Source: Erwinia sorbitola
Lineage (GTDB): Bacteria > Pseudomonadota > Gammaproteobacteria > Enterobacterales > Enterobacteriaceae
Direction: 5' to 3'
NCBI RefSeq assembly: GCF_009738185.1
Contig: NZ_CP046509.1
Location: 2,979,501 to 3,043,500 of the forward strand
Length of the DNA: 64,000 nucleotides
The position numbers were made by a program, and so were the translations under genes. The notes below the pieces were generated by a model. The model had not been told where the DNA came from. It made no database searches and was given only the letters and a program-made list of their open reading frames with translations. Positions within the stretch are counted from its first letter, which is position 1. Every line of letters begins with the position of its first letter. Shown piece after piece: positions 44,250 through 53,342 of the stretch.

Positions 44250-44933
44250 TTACGCCAATGCGAGTTTTTCACGCGCATATTTTAACGCAATTTCAATTAC
44301 CTGCTCAATCGACATCGTAGTTGAATCAAGCACTAAGGCATCATCAGCTGGCACCAGAGGTGCGATAGAACGATTGCGGTCACGCTCATCACGCTCTTTT
44401 ATCTCAGATAAAAGGCGCTCAAAGTTAACATTAAAGCCCTTTTCCTGCAACTGTAGCATACGGCGGTTTGCTCGCTCTTCCGAGCTGGCATCAAGGAAAA
44501 TTTTTACGGGTGCATCAGGGAAAACTACCGTACCCATATCGCGGCCATCGGCAATCAGCCCTGGAAAATCCCTGAAGCCGCGCTGACGACGCAATAAAGC
44601 TTCACGAACGCGAGGAAATGCAGCCACTTTAGAGGCGGTGTTACTGACATCCTGAGTGCGAATGGCACCAGAAACATCTTCCCCTTCCAGAATCACTTCC
44701 ATTTCGCCGTTGTTAGAAACAAAACGCACATCAAGGTGAGCAGCAATCGGCACTAAAGCCTCTTCAGACGCAATATCCACCTGATGGTGAAGAGCCGCAA
44801 GAGCCAGAACGCGATAAATTGCACCAGAATCCAACAGGTGCCACTGCAACGCCTCGGCCATCGCTTTACACAATGTACCTTTCCCTGCACCACTTGGGCC
44901 ATCAATGGTGATCACTGGGGCTATTGCCATCAT
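44250..44933 (-). CDS. cmk: Cmk, cytidylate kinase
   Basis: 227 residues, the E. coli length. P-loop GPSGAGKGT at 12-20 and the conserved DGRDMGTVVFPDAPVKIFL block; the NMP-binding insert includes LLRRQRGFRDFPG. It phosphorylates CMP and dCMP. Two ATGs are tandem; the first (44933) has AGGAG six bases upstream and is chosen. It lies upstream of rpsA, as in E. coli, and about 150 bases downstream of aroA. Confidence 0.97.
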   Translation of the reverse strand: MMAIAPVITIDGPSGAGKGTLCKAMAEALQWHLLDSGAIYRVLALAALHHQVDIASEEALVPIAAHLDVRFVSNNGEMEVILEGEDVSGAIRTQDVSNTASKVAAFPRVREALLRRQRGFRDFPGLIADGRDMGTVVFPDAPVKIFLDASSEERANRRMLQLQEKGFNVNFERLLSEIKERDERDRNRSIAPLVPADDALVLDSTTMSIEQVIEIALKYAREKLALA

Positions 44934-45080
44934 GTCGTTCTCCTGTCGGTGGAATGCCGGGGCATCAGGTGCCAGGGCAAATATCGACGCGCATTATACT
45001 CTTCATGCCTGAAGCTGCAACTGCGTTGGTTGCGCACCGTATTCTGCTGTAAACGGTACGCAACTGTACGAAGTTATCCG

Positions 45081-46367
45081 TCAGGCCAGCTTACTGATGC
45101 GGGCAAGCTGCTCGAAGTAGTCAGGGAAAGTTTTCGCCGTACATTTCGGATCAAGGATAGTCACTGGGGTTGAGGAGAGAGCCACCAGCGAGAAACACAT
45201 CGCCATACGATGGTCGTTGTATGTACCAATTTCAGCAAACTGAATATTCGCTGGCGGAGTGATACGAATGAAGTCATGGCCCTCTTCCACTTCGGCACCC
45301 ACTTTACGCAGTTCAATAGCCATAGCTGCAAGGCGGTCAGTTTCTTTTACACGCCAGTTATAGATATTGCGCAGCACGGTTGTGCCTTTAGCGAACAGAG
45401 CAGCGGTCGCAATTGTCATCGCGGCATCGGGAATATGATTCATATCCAGGTCGATGGCATTAAGCTCACCACGCGTACAGGCAATAAAATCATCGCCCCA
45501 TTCTATACTGGCTCCCATTTTTTCCAGCACATCAGCAAAACGGATATCACCCTGCATGCTGTTGCGACCGATACCGGTCACTTTCACGGTTCCACCTTTG
45601 ATGGCAGCCGCAGCCAGGAAATAAGATGCTGAAGAGGCATCTCCCTCAACCAGGTATTCCCCCGGTGTCTGATACTGTTGTTGACCACGGATACGGAATG
45701 CACGGTACTCTTCGTTCTCAACCTTAATGCCAAAAGTCGCCATCAGATTCAGCGTAATATCAATATAGGGTTTTGAAACCAGATCGCCTTTAATCACGAT
45801 GCGTGTGTCATCGTCAGCCAGAGGAGCGGTCATCAACAGTGCAGTCAGAAACTGACTGGAAACACTGCCGTCTACGGCAACCTCACCACCACGGAAACCG
45901 CCTTTCAGGCGCAGGGGGGGATAATCTTCCTGCTCCAGATATTCAACGTCTGCTCCGCCCTGACGCAAAGCGTCAACCAGATGTCCGATTGGGCGCTCTT
46001 TCATACGCGGTTCACCGGTAAGCACAATGTCATTGCTACCCAGACACAACGCAGCAGCCAGCGGACGCATTGCTGTTCCGGCGTTGCCAAGGAACAGCTC
46101 AAGCGAACCTTCAGCCTGAAGCGCACCGCCCTGTCCTAAAACTTCACATACCGTGCGATCCGCAGACAGTGTGAAATGAACACCCAGAGCCTGCAATGCA
46201 TTGAGCATATGGCGGACATCATCGCTATCGAGCAGATTAGTCAGGCGGGTGGTGCCTTTTGCCAGTGCGGCCAGCAGCAAAGCACGATTAGATACGCTCT
46301 TGGAACCAGGAAGGTTAACGGTGCCGTCGACCAGGGCGATAGGTTGTAACGTCAGGGAATCCTGCAT
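45081..46367 (-). CDS. aroA: AroA, 5-enolpyruvylshikimate-3-phosphate synthase
   Basis: 428 residues from ATG 46367 (MQDSLTLQPIALVDG); E. coli has 427. An in-frame TTG six codons upstream is rejected. Class I EPSP synthase: LPGSKSVSNR (K23), LGNAGTAMRPL at 93-103 with wild-type glycine, threonine and proline, and EPRMKERPIGHLVDALR. It joins shikimate-3-phosphate and PEP, the sixth step of aromatic synthesis. GGAG is 12 bases from the ATG, a long spacing. It follows serC after 89 bases containing a hairpin; the serC-aroA pairing is a known mixed-function operon of enterics. Confidence 0.97.
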   Translation of the reverse strand: MQDSLTLQPIALVDGTVNLPGSKSVSNRALLLAALAKGTTRLTNLLDSDDVRHMLNALQALGVHFTLSADRTVCEVLGQGGALQAEGSLELFLGNAGTAMRPLAAALCLGSNDIVLTGEPRMKERPIGHLVDALRQGGADVEYLEQEDYPPLRLKGGFRGGEVAVDGSVSSQFLTALLMTAPLADDDTRIVIKGDLVSKPYIDITLNLMATFGIKVENEEYRAFRIRGQQQYQTPGEYLVEGDASSASYFLAAAAIKGGTVKVTGIGRNSMQGDIRFADVLEKMGASIEWGDDFIACTRGELNAIDLDMNHIPDAAMTIATAALFAKGTTVLRNIYNWRVKETDRLAAMAIELRKVGAEVEEGHDFIRITPPANIQFAEIGTYNDHRMAMCFSLVALSSTPVTILDPKCTAKTFPDYFEQLARISKLA

Positions 46368-46398
46368 GTGAAACGTATTCTCCAAAATAATTGCAATG

Positions 46399-46422
46399 AA
46401 ACCCCGCTGGGCTGCGGGGTTT
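46399..46422 (-). terminator. intercistronic serC-aroA hairpin (attenuator-like)
   Basis: AAACCCCGC (46399-46407) and GCGGGGTTT (46414-46422) form a perfect 9-bp stem with a 6-base loop. On the minus strand it is followed by CATTGCAATTATTTT, only a partial U tract. It would lower aroA expression relative to serC, as proposed for the E. coli operon. Confidence 0.6.
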
Positions 46423-46456
46423 CAGGTTCAAAACTTATTGCAAATGCTGCCGTACC

Positions 46457-47542
46457 TTAGCCGTGACGACGTTCGAAGTCGACCATAAAGTCGGTTAGCG
46501 TCTTCACTCCCTGCAACGGCATCGCATTGTAAATCGAGGCGCGCATACCGCCGACAACACGATGGCCCTTAAGAGCATGTAAACCGGCAGCAAAGGACTC
46601 TTCAAGGAACAGCTTATCCAGTGCTGCATCAGCCAGCTGGAATGGTACGTTCATACGTGAACGGTTAGCCACTGCTACGTCATTGCGGTAGAAGCTGCTG
46701 TTATCAATGGTGCTATACAGTAGATCCGCTTTTTCCTGGTTACGTTTATCCAGTTCAGCCACACCACCCTGCTCTTTCAGCCACTTAAATACCAGCCCGG
46801 AGAGATACCAGGCAAAGGTTGGCGGCGTATTGAACATGGAATCATTTTCAGCAAGAACTTTATAATCAAGGATAGAAGGCAGTTCTTTACGCGCCTGGCC
46901 TAGCAGATCTTCACGAACTACCACCAGCGTTAAACCCGCAGGCCCGATGTTTTTCTGTGCACCGGCATAAATCACACCGTAACGATTTACATCAATAGGA
47001 GATGACAGGATCGTTGACGAGAAATCTGCCACTACCACTTTATCGCCAAAGTCCGGGGCTTCCGGAATAGCAATACCGTCAATCGTCTCATTCGGACAGT
47101 AATGAACATACGCAGCGTCATCAGAGAGCTTCCACTCACTCATCGGCTTAATGCCGCGCAAGCCATCTACCGTCGTTTTGGCATCGATAACGTTTGGAGT
47201 ACAGTATTTTTGCGCTTCTTTAACCGCGCTGGCTGCCCAGTATCCACCATCGATATAGTCCGCTGTTGCATGGTTACCCAGCAGGTTCATCGGCACCGCC
47301 GCAAACTGAGCACGAGCACCGCCGTGGCAGAACAAAACTTTGTAGTTGGAGGGGATTTTCAGCAGATCACGAAAATCTTTTTCAGCCTCTTCAGCAACCT
47401 GGATAAATTCCTTACTACGGTGGCTGATCTCCATGACTGAAGTTCCTAAACCCTGCCAGTTGCAAAGTTCCTGTTCAGCGCGACGAAGCACTTCTACCGG
47501 CAACATAGCCGGGCCTGAGCTAAAATTGAAAACCTGACTCAT
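46457..47542 (-). CDS. serC: SerC, phosphoserine/phosphohydroxythreonine aminotransferase
   Basis: 361 residues (E. coli 362). Class V PLP enzyme: FNFSSGPAMLPVEVL start, HGGARAQFAAVPMNL, and the PLP lysine in YAGAQKNIGPAGLT near 197. It makes 3-phosphoserine for serine synthesis and 4-phosphohydroxythreonine for PLP synthesis. GAGGGG lies a few bases before the ATG. It is the first gene of serC-aroA; in E. coli transcription is affected by Lrp and CRP. Confidence 0.97.
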   Translation of the reverse strand: MSQVFNFSSGPAMLPVEVLRRAEQELCNWQGLGTSVMEISHRSKEFIQVAEEAEKDFRDLLKIPSNYKVLFCHGGARAQFAAVPMNLLGNHATADYIDGGYWAASAVKEAQKYCTPNVIDAKTTVDGLRGIKPMSEWKLSDDAAYVHYCPNETIDGIAIPEAPDFGDKVVVADFSSTILSSPIDVNRYGVIYAGAQKNIGPAGLTLVVVREDLLGQARKELPSILDYKVLAENDSMFNTPPTFAWYLSGLVFKWLKEQGGVAELDKRNQEKADLLYSTIDNSSFYRNDVAVANRSRMNVPFQLADAALDKLFLEESFAAGLHALKGHRVVGGMRASIYNAMPLQGVKTLTDFMVDFERRHG

Positions 47543-47852
47543 TTCCCCTCACCACTTTTATATCAATCGGTTTTGATTACTTTATCGGTTTTATCATTGC
47601 CACCCCGTTGCTGCAATGATTTATCCGGTCACCCTGCAAGTTCATCGAGCTGTGTCGCAACAGCTTGTAGGGATAATGTAATGGCAGACGATATTTTGTG
47701 AGGCGTTTTCCCGTTTCAAAAACAGACCGGTTCAATTTTCACTGAAAAATGGGATTCTTGCCATCAATGAAATTACTGATGCCAGATAGCGAATCCGCCG
47801 GAAACCCCGTATCATTGCGCGCTTTCCGCACAATCAATAACAAGTGGGCTAA
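47543..47852. other. serC-ycaO divergent intergenic region without a gene
   Basis: 310 bases with no coding frame of note. On the serC side a direct repeat ATCGGTTTT occurs at 47566-47574 and 47584-47592, 18 bases apart, and TATAAA lies close to the serC start. ycaP, found here in E. coli, is missing. No clear ycaO promoter could be placed. Confidence 0.6.
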
Positions 47853-49610
47853 ATGACTCAAACTTATATCCCAGGCAAAGATGCCGCGCTGGAAGTATCC
47901 ATCGCACGCTTTCAGCAAAAGCTACAGGATCTTGGCTTCAATATTGAAGAAGCATCCTGGCTGAACCCGGTTCCAAATGTCTGGTCAGTTCATATTCGCG
48001 ACCGCGACTGTCCGCTGTGCTTTACTAACGGTAAAGGCGCGAGCAAAAAAGCGGCCCTGGCCTCTGCGCTGGGTGAGTACTTTGAACGCCTGTCCACCAA
48101 CTATTTCTTTGCCGACTTCTGGCTGGGCGAGAAGATCGCGAACGGCGATTTCGTTCACTATCCTAACGAAAAATGGTTCCCGCTGCCGGATGACGATCAG
48201 CTGCCAGAAGGTATCCTTGATGCCCGTCTGCGCAAGTTTTACGATCCCGAAGACGAAGTAAGCGCCAGCGATTTGGTTGATTTGCAATCGGGTAATGCTG
48301 CGCGCGGTATCTGCGGCCTGCCATTTACCCGCCAGTCAGATCAGCAAACGGTCTATATCCCGATGAACATCATCGGCAACCTGTATGTCTCAAACGGTAT
48401 GTCCGCCGGTAACACTGCTAACGAAGCTCGCGTTCAGGGCCTGTCCGAGGTGTTTGAGCGTTATATCAAGAACCGAATCATCGCAGAATCTATCAGCCTG
48501 CCGACTATTCCGCAGGAAGTATTAAACCGCTACCCTGGCGTCGTTGAGGCCATTGCCTCGCTGGAAGCAGAAGGTTTCCCTATCTTCTCCTATGATGCCT
48601 CTCTGGGCGGCAAGTATCCGGTTATTTGTGTCGTGCTGTTTAATCCAGCCAACGGTACCTGCTTCGCTTCATTTGGTGCCCATCCTGACTTTGGTGTGGC
48701 TCTGGAGCGTACCGTCACTGAGTTGTTGCAGGGGCGCGGCCTGAAAGATCTTGATGTCTTCACACCGCCAACCTTCGATGATGAAGAAGTGGCCGAGCAC
48801 GCTAACCTGGAAACTCACTTTATCGATTCCAGCGGCCTGATCTCATGGGATATGTTCAAGGATGATGCGGATTACCCGTTCGCAGACTGGAGCTTCAAAG
48901 GCACCACTGAAGAAGAGTTCGCCACTTTGATGGCTATCTTCAAGTCAGAAGATCAGGAAGTCTACATTGCTGACTATGAGCATCTTGATGTTTATGCCTG
49001 CCGTATTATCGTACCAGGCATGTCTGATATCTATCCGGCAGAAGATCTCCTGCTGGCGAATAACAGCATGGGTGCTTATCTGCGAGATACGCTTCTCAGC
49101 CTGCCAGAAAGCAGCTGGGAAAAATCAGACTATCTCTCCCTGCTGGAACAGCTGGATGAAGATGGACATGATGACTTTACCCGTGTGCGTGAACTGCTGG
49201 GGCTGGCAACAGGAAAAGATAATGGCTGGTACACACTGCGTATTGGCGAGCTGAAAGCGATGCTGGCACTTGCTGCTGGCGATCTGGAGCAGGCGCTAAT
49301 CTGGACAGAGTGGACAATGGAATTCAACCAGTCCATCTTCAGTGCTGAACGCGCCAACTATTATCGTTGCCTGCAAACACTGCTGCTGTTGAGCCAGGAA
49401 GAAGGACGCGATCCGTTGCAGTACCACACGGCGTTTGTACGTATGTATGGTCAGGAAGCGATGGATAAAGCTTCTGCTGCAATCAGTGGTGAAGCACCGT
49501 TTTATGGTTTGCAGAGCGTCGACAGCGACCTGAAAGCATTCCCTGCACATCAGGCTTTACTGGCTGCTTACGAAAAACTTCAGGATGCAAAACGCTCAAA
49601 CTGGAAATAA
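47853..49610 (+). CDS. ycaO: YcaO, ATP-grasp-like YcaO-domain protein linked to S12 methylthiolation
   Basis: 585 residues (E. coli 586). The YcaO core spans about 50-380 with GKGASKKAALASALGEYFER, SNGMSAGNTANEARVQGLSEVFERY and YDASLGGKYPVICVVL, which hold the nucleotide and Mg ligands. The C-terminal part (about 430-585) resembles tetratricopeptide-like helices (LRIGELKAMLALAAGDLEQALIWTEW). E. coli YcaO assists RimO in beta-methylthiolation of S12 Asp88 and hydrolyses ATP; YcaO relatives elsewhere make azolines in peptides, but no peptide precursor or partner dehydrogenase is present here. It ends in a strong terminator upstream of focA. Confidence 0.95.
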   Translation: MTQTYIPGKDAALEVSIARFQQKLQDLGFNIEEASWLNPVPNVWSVHIRDRDCPLCFTNGKGASKKAALASALGEYFERLSTNYFFADFWLGEKIANGDFVHYPNEKWFPLPDDDQLPEGILDARLRKFYDPEDEVSASDLVDLQSGNAARGICGLPFTRQSDQQTVYIPMNIIGNLYVSNGMSAGNTANEARVQGLSEVFERYIKNRIIAESISLPTIPQEVLNRYPGVVEAIASLEAEGFPIFSYDASLGGKYPVICVVLFNPANGTCFASFGAHPDFGVALERTVTELLQGRGLKDLDVFTPPTFDDEEVAEHANLETHFIDSSGLISWDMFKDDADYPFADWSFKGTTEEEFATLMAIFKSEDQEVYIADYEHLDVYACRIIVPGMSDIYPAEDLLLANNSMGAYLRDTLLSLPESSWEKSDYLSLLEQLDEDGHDDFTRVRELLGLATGKDNGWYTLRIGELKAMLALAAGDLEQALIWTEWTMEFNQSIFSAERANYYRCLQTLLLLSQEEGRDPLQYHTAFVRMYGQEAMDKASAAISGEAPFYGLQSVDSDLKAFPAHQALLAAYEKLQDAKRSNWK

Positions 49611-49697
49611 TAAGTTTTTTAAGGCTGATTCAACCTTAAACGTTAAACGAATAAGCCTTTATTATTTTCTCATCCACTAGTAGAACGGTTAGTTAAT

Positions 49698-49729
49698 AAA
49701 AGGTAACAGCACAGGCTGTTACCTTTTTT
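49698..49729 (+). terminator. ycaO intrinsic terminator
   Basis: AAAAGGTAACAGC (49698-49710), loop ACAG, GCTGTTACCTTTT (49715-49727) followed by further T residues. Perfect 13-bp stem. Confidence 0.93.
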
Positions 49730-49978
49730 ATTGTCACAATTACTCTATATTTGCTGTTGTTTCTTCACTCTCGTATCCCTGCAAAGCCTGTGAGATTCAA
49801 ATATTTTTTTAATTATTAAAAAAGTTTTATAGCATATAAAACAACAAGATAACTAGTTAAACCATACATAAAACAGGGCCTTAGCGCTCTGATTGCTGAC
49901 GCTATATGATCCACATCAAATTCTCACCTATACTCCTTTGTTAAACTTCCTTCGCTGACTACTTTTGGGAGAACGTTA
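49730..49978 (+). promoter_or_regulatory. focA-pflB promoter region
   Basis: AT-rich 249 bases with no gene. It contains an FNR-like box (49906-49919, separate entry) and candidate -10 hexamers TATACT (49929-49934) and GTTAAA (49940-49945). E. coli pfl has several promoters here under FNR and ArcA control; only the FNR site is clear to me. Confidence 0.6.
49906..49919 (+). promoter_or_regulatory. FNR-binding site upstream of focA
   Basis: ATGATCCACATCAA matches the FNR consensus TTGAT-N4-ATCAA at nine of ten positions. It is centred about 67 bases before the focA start. With a -10 near 49940-49945 it would sit near -41.5, the class II activator position. Confidence 0.7.
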
Positions 49979-50839
49979 GTGAAAGCTGGCAACCCCTTTG
50001 ATCTACTGTTACCGTCCGAAATGGCAAAAGTTGCCGAAGACGCTGGCGTCTATAAAGCAACGAAACAACCCTTCACTACTTTTTTTCTGGCAATCACCGC
50101 TGGGGTTTTTATCTCCATCGCCTTTGCTTTTTATATCACCGCAACGACTGGTACGGCAGCTGTCCCCTGGGGCCTGGCTAAACTGGTTGGTGGTATCTGC
50201 TTTTCACTGGGTCTGATGTTAGTTGTTGTGTGCGGTGCTGACCTGTTTACTTCTACCGTTCTTACGGTGGTTGCTAAAGCAAGCGGTCGCATCACATGGG
50301 CGCAGCTCGCCCGCAACTGGATTATCGTCTATGTGGGCAACTTTATCGGCGCCATCTTCTTTGTCGCTCTGATATGGTTTGCCGGCCAATATATGGCCGC
50401 CAACGGTGCCTGGGGACTGAATGTCCTGCAAACCGCTGACCACAAGATGCACCATACTTTCATCGAAGCAGTTTGCCTTGGCATTCTGGCAAATCTGATG
50501 GTCTGTATGGCGGTATGGATGAGTTACTCCGGCCGTAGTCTTCTGGACAAAATGTTTGCCATGGTGTTGCCCGTTGCGATGTTTGTTGCCAGCGGCTTTG
50601 AGCACAGCATCGCCAACATGTTCCTTATTCCCATGGGTATTATCATTAAAGAGTTTGCTACCCCTGAGTTCTGGCAAGTTACCGGGGCTAGTGCAGAACA
50701 GTTTTCACATCTGACCGTAGGCCATTTTATTACTGATAACCTGATCCCGGTGACAATCGGCAATATTATCGGTGGTGGTTTAATGGTTGGTTTAACCTAC
50801 TGGGTGATTTATCTACGTGATGGCGACCATCACAACTAA
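49979..50839 (+). CDS. focA: FocA, formate channel
   Basis: 286 residues starting at GTG 49979, with GGGAGAA nine bases upstream; E. coli has 285 and, as I recall, also a GTG start. FNT family: six membrane helices, with the Omega-loop region and the gating histidine in ASGFEHSIANMFLIPMG (H209 in E. coli). The pentameric channel exports and imports formate depending on pH. The cytosolic N-terminus KAGNPFDLLLPSEMAKVAEDAGVYKA is the part that interacts with PflB in E. coli. It is followed by pflB after 85 bases containing a GC-rich hairpin. Confidence 0.97.
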   Translation: MKAGNPFDLLLPSEMAKVAEDAGVYKATKQPFTTFFLAITAGVFISIAFAFYITATTGTAAVPWGLAKLVGGICFSLGLMLVVVCGADLFTSTVLTVVAKASGRITWAQLARNWIIVYVGNFIGAIFFVALIWFAGQYMAANGAWGLNVLQTADHKMHHTFIEAVCLGILANLMVCMAVWMSYSGRSLLDKMFAMVLPVAMFVASGFEHSIANMFLIPMGIIIKEFATPEFWQVTGASAEQFSHLTVGHFITDNLIPVTIGNIIGGGLMVGLTYWVIYLRDGDHHN

Positions 50840-50860
50840 CCCATAGACAGATTATTGCAA

Positions 50861-50886
50861 CCGTCGGTGTGATTTCACCCGGCGGG
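50861..50886 (+). repeat. GC-rich hairpin between focA and pflB
   Basis: CCGTCGG and CCGGCGG segments can pair (one G-U) across GTGTGATTTCAC, shortly before pflB. It has no U tract, so it may affect mRNA processing or stability, in keeping with much higher PflB than FocA levels in enterics (inference). Confidence 0.4.
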
Positions 50887-50924
50887 AACGTACAACGAAC
50901 TTCACGTTATAAGGTAGGTATCAA

Positions 50925-53207
50925 ATGACCGAGCTTAATCAAAAAATGGCGAAAGCCTGGGAAAGCTTTGCACAGGGTGAATGGCAGACCAGCGTTAACG
51001 TCCGTGACTTCATTCAGAAAAACTACACACCGTATGAAGGCGACGAAGCGTTCCTGGCCGGTGCCACAGAGGCAACGACTGCTCTGTGGGACAAAGTTAT
51101 GGAAGGCATCAAACAAGAAAACCGCACTCACGCGCCGGTTGACTTTGATACTGACCTGCCATCTACCATCACTTCACACGATGCAGGCTATATTAATAAA
51201 AGCCTGGAAAAAATTGTTGGTTTACAGACTGAAGCCCCACTGAAACGTGCCCTGATTCCTTTCGGCGGCATTAAAATGGTTGAAGGTTCATGCAAAGTGT
51301 ATGGCCGTGAACTTGACCCATCAGTGAAAAAAATCTTCACCGAATACCGCAAAACTCACAACCAGGGTGTTTTCGATGTCTATACTCCAGACATTCTGCG
51401 TTGCCGTAAATCAGGTGTGCTGACTGGTCTGCCAGATGCATATGGTCGTGGTCGTATCATTGGTGACTACCGTCGCGTAGCACTGTACGGCATCGACGCT
51501 CTGATGAAAGACAAATTCGCTCAGTTCACTTCGCTTCAGAGCGATATGGAAAATGGCGTTAACCTGGAAGCGACTATTCGCCTGCGCGAAGAGATTGCTG
51601 ACCAGCATCATGCCCTTCAGCAGATTAAAGAGATGGCAGCGAAATATGGCTGCGATATCTCTGGCCCGGCTACCAGTGCGAAAGAAGCTGTACAGTGGAC
51701 TTACTTCGGCTACCTGGCTGCGGTGAAATCACAGAACGGTGCTGCCATGTCCTTTGGTCGCGTTTCTACCTTCCTGGATATCTACTTTGAGCGCGACCTG
51801 AAAGCAGGCGTAATCACTGAACTGGAAGCACAGGAACTGATCGACCACCTGGTAATGAAACTGCGTATGGTGCGCTTCCTGCGTACCCCTGAGTACGATG
51901 AACTGTTCTCAGGTGACCCAATCTGGGCAACAGAATCTCTGGGCGGTATGGGTGTTGACGGACGTACTCTGGTAACTAAAAATACCTTCCGCTTCCTGAA
52001 TACCCTGTACACCATGGGGCCTTCACCAGAACCAAACATGACTATTCTGTGGTCTGAAAAACTGCCACTGAACTTCAAAAAATACGCGGCTAAAGTTTCC
52101 ATCGATACATCATCTCTGCAATACGAGAATGATGATCTGATGCGCCCTGACTTTAACAACGATGACTACGCCATCGCCTGCTGTGTTAGCCCGATGATTG
52201 TCGGCAAACAGATGCAGTTCTTCGGTGCACGTGCTAACCTGGCAAAAACCATGCTGTATGCAATCAACGGCGGCGTGGATGAAAAAATGAAAATGCAGGT
52301 TGGCCCGAAAGAAGCGCCAATGATGGATGAAGTGCTGGACTACGATAAAGTGTTGGCCCGTATGGATCACTTTATGGATTGGCTGGCAAAACAGTATGTG
52401 ACTGCGCTGAACGTTATCCACTACATGCACGACAAATACAGCTATGAAGCTTCGCTGATGGCGCTGCATGACCGTGATGTTTACCGTACTATGGCTTGTG
52501 GTATCGCTGGTCTGTCAGTTGCTGCTGACTCACTGTCTGCCATTAAATATGCCAAAGTATCCACCATTCGTGATGAAGATGGCCTGGCGGTTGACTTCAA
52601 AATTGAAGGTGAATATCCGCAGTTTGGTAATAACGACTCACGCGTTGATGACATTGCCTGCGACCTGGTTGAACGTTTCATGAAAAAAATTCAGAAACTG
52701 CAAACCTACCGTAATGCGGTGCCAACTCAGTCCGTGCTGACCATTACCTCTAACGTGGTGTATGGTAAGAAAACAGGTAACACTCCGGACGGACGTCGTG
52801 CTGGCGCACCATTCGGCCCAGGCGCAAACCCAATGCACGGTCGCGACCAGAAAGGTGCTGTTGCCTCTCTGACCTCCGTTGCTAAACTGCCGTTTGCCTA
52901 CGCGAAAGATGGTATCTCTTATACCTTCTCCATCGTGCCAAATGCTCTGGGTAAAAACGACGATGTGCGTAAAACCAACCTTGCCGGTCTGATGGATGGT
53001 TATTTCCATCACGAAGCCAGCATTGAAGGCGGCCAGCACCTCAACGTTAACGTGATGAACCGTGAAATGCTGCTTGAAGCAATGGAGAACCCGGAAAAAT
53101 ATCCGCAGCTCACCATCCGCGTATCAGGCTATGCAGTTCGCTTCAACTCACTGACTAAAGAGCAGCAGCAGGACGTGATTACACGTACCTTTACACAGTC
53201 AATGTAA
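50925..53207 (+). CDS. pflB: PflB, pyruvate formate-lyase
   Basis: 760 residues, the E. coli length. Catalytic double cysteine in IACCVSPM (C419-C420 counting Met) and the glycyl-radical loop RVSGYAVRF close to the C-terminus (G735 counting Met). It splits pyruvate and CoA to acetyl-CoA and formate under anaerobiosis; the radical is installed by PflA, encoded next. Strong codon bias agrees with high expression. Ribosome site AAGGTAGG precedes the ATG. Confidence 0.98.
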   Translation: MTELNQKMAKAWESFAQGEWQTSVNVRDFIQKNYTPYEGDEAFLAGATEATTALWDKVMEGIKQENRTHAPVDFDTDLPSTITSHDAGYINKSLEKIVGLQTEAPLKRALIPFGGIKMVEGSCKVYGRELDPSVKKIFTEYRKTHNQGVFDVYTPDILRCRKSGVLTGLPDAYGRGRIIGDYRRVALYGIDALMKDKFAQFTSLQSDMENGVNLEATIRLREEIADQHHALQQIKEMAAKYGCDISGPATSAKEAVQWTYFGYLAAVKSQNGAAMSFGRVSTFLDIYFERDLKAGVITELEAQELIDHLVMKLRMVRFLRTPEYDELFSGDPIWATESLGGMGVDGRTLVTKNTFRFLNTLYTMGPSPEPNMTILWSEKLPLNFKKYAAKVSIDTSSLQYENDDLMRPDFNNDDYAIACCVSPMIVGKQMQFFGARANLAKTMLYAINGGVDEKMKMQVGPKEAPMMDEVLDYDKVLARMDHFMDWLAKQYVTALNVIHYMHDKYSYEASLMALHDRDVYRTMACGIAGLSVAADSLSAIKYAKVSTIRDEDGLAVDFKIEGEYPQFGNNDSRVDDIACDLVERFMKKIQKLQTYRNAVPTQSVLTITSNVVYGKKTGNTPDGRRAGAPFGPGANPMHGRDQKGAVASLTSVAKLPFAYAKDGISYTFSIVPNALGKNDDVRKTNLAGLMDGYFHHEASIEGGQHLNVNVMNREMLLEAMENPEKYPQLTIRVSGYAVRFNSLTKEQQQDVITRTFTQSM

Positions 53208-53222
53208 GACTCGCGCGCTCTG

Positions 53223-53246
53223 ACAGGCTCCCTCACGGGAGCCTGT
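53223..53246 (+). terminator. pflB 3' hairpin
   Basis: ACAGGCTCCC (53223-53232), loop TCAC, GGGAGCCTGT (53237-53246): a perfect 10-bp stem 15 bases after the pflB stop. It is not followed by a U tract, so it may protect the pflB mRNA or partly limit read-through into pflA. Confidence 0.5.
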
Positions 53247-53342
53247 TCACCACAGCCGGTTTTGTCAGTCGCCTGATACGGACTACTGCCAAAACAGACT
53301 TAACACAGCTAAAGACTGTGTCACCGTGGAGAATTCATCGCA

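Noticed and set aside
47853..49610. ycaO as the core of a ribosomally made peptide (RiPP) cluster
   Set aside because: No precursor peptide, dehydrogenase, export or immunity gene nearby; it is the housekeeping YcaO of enterics next to focA.
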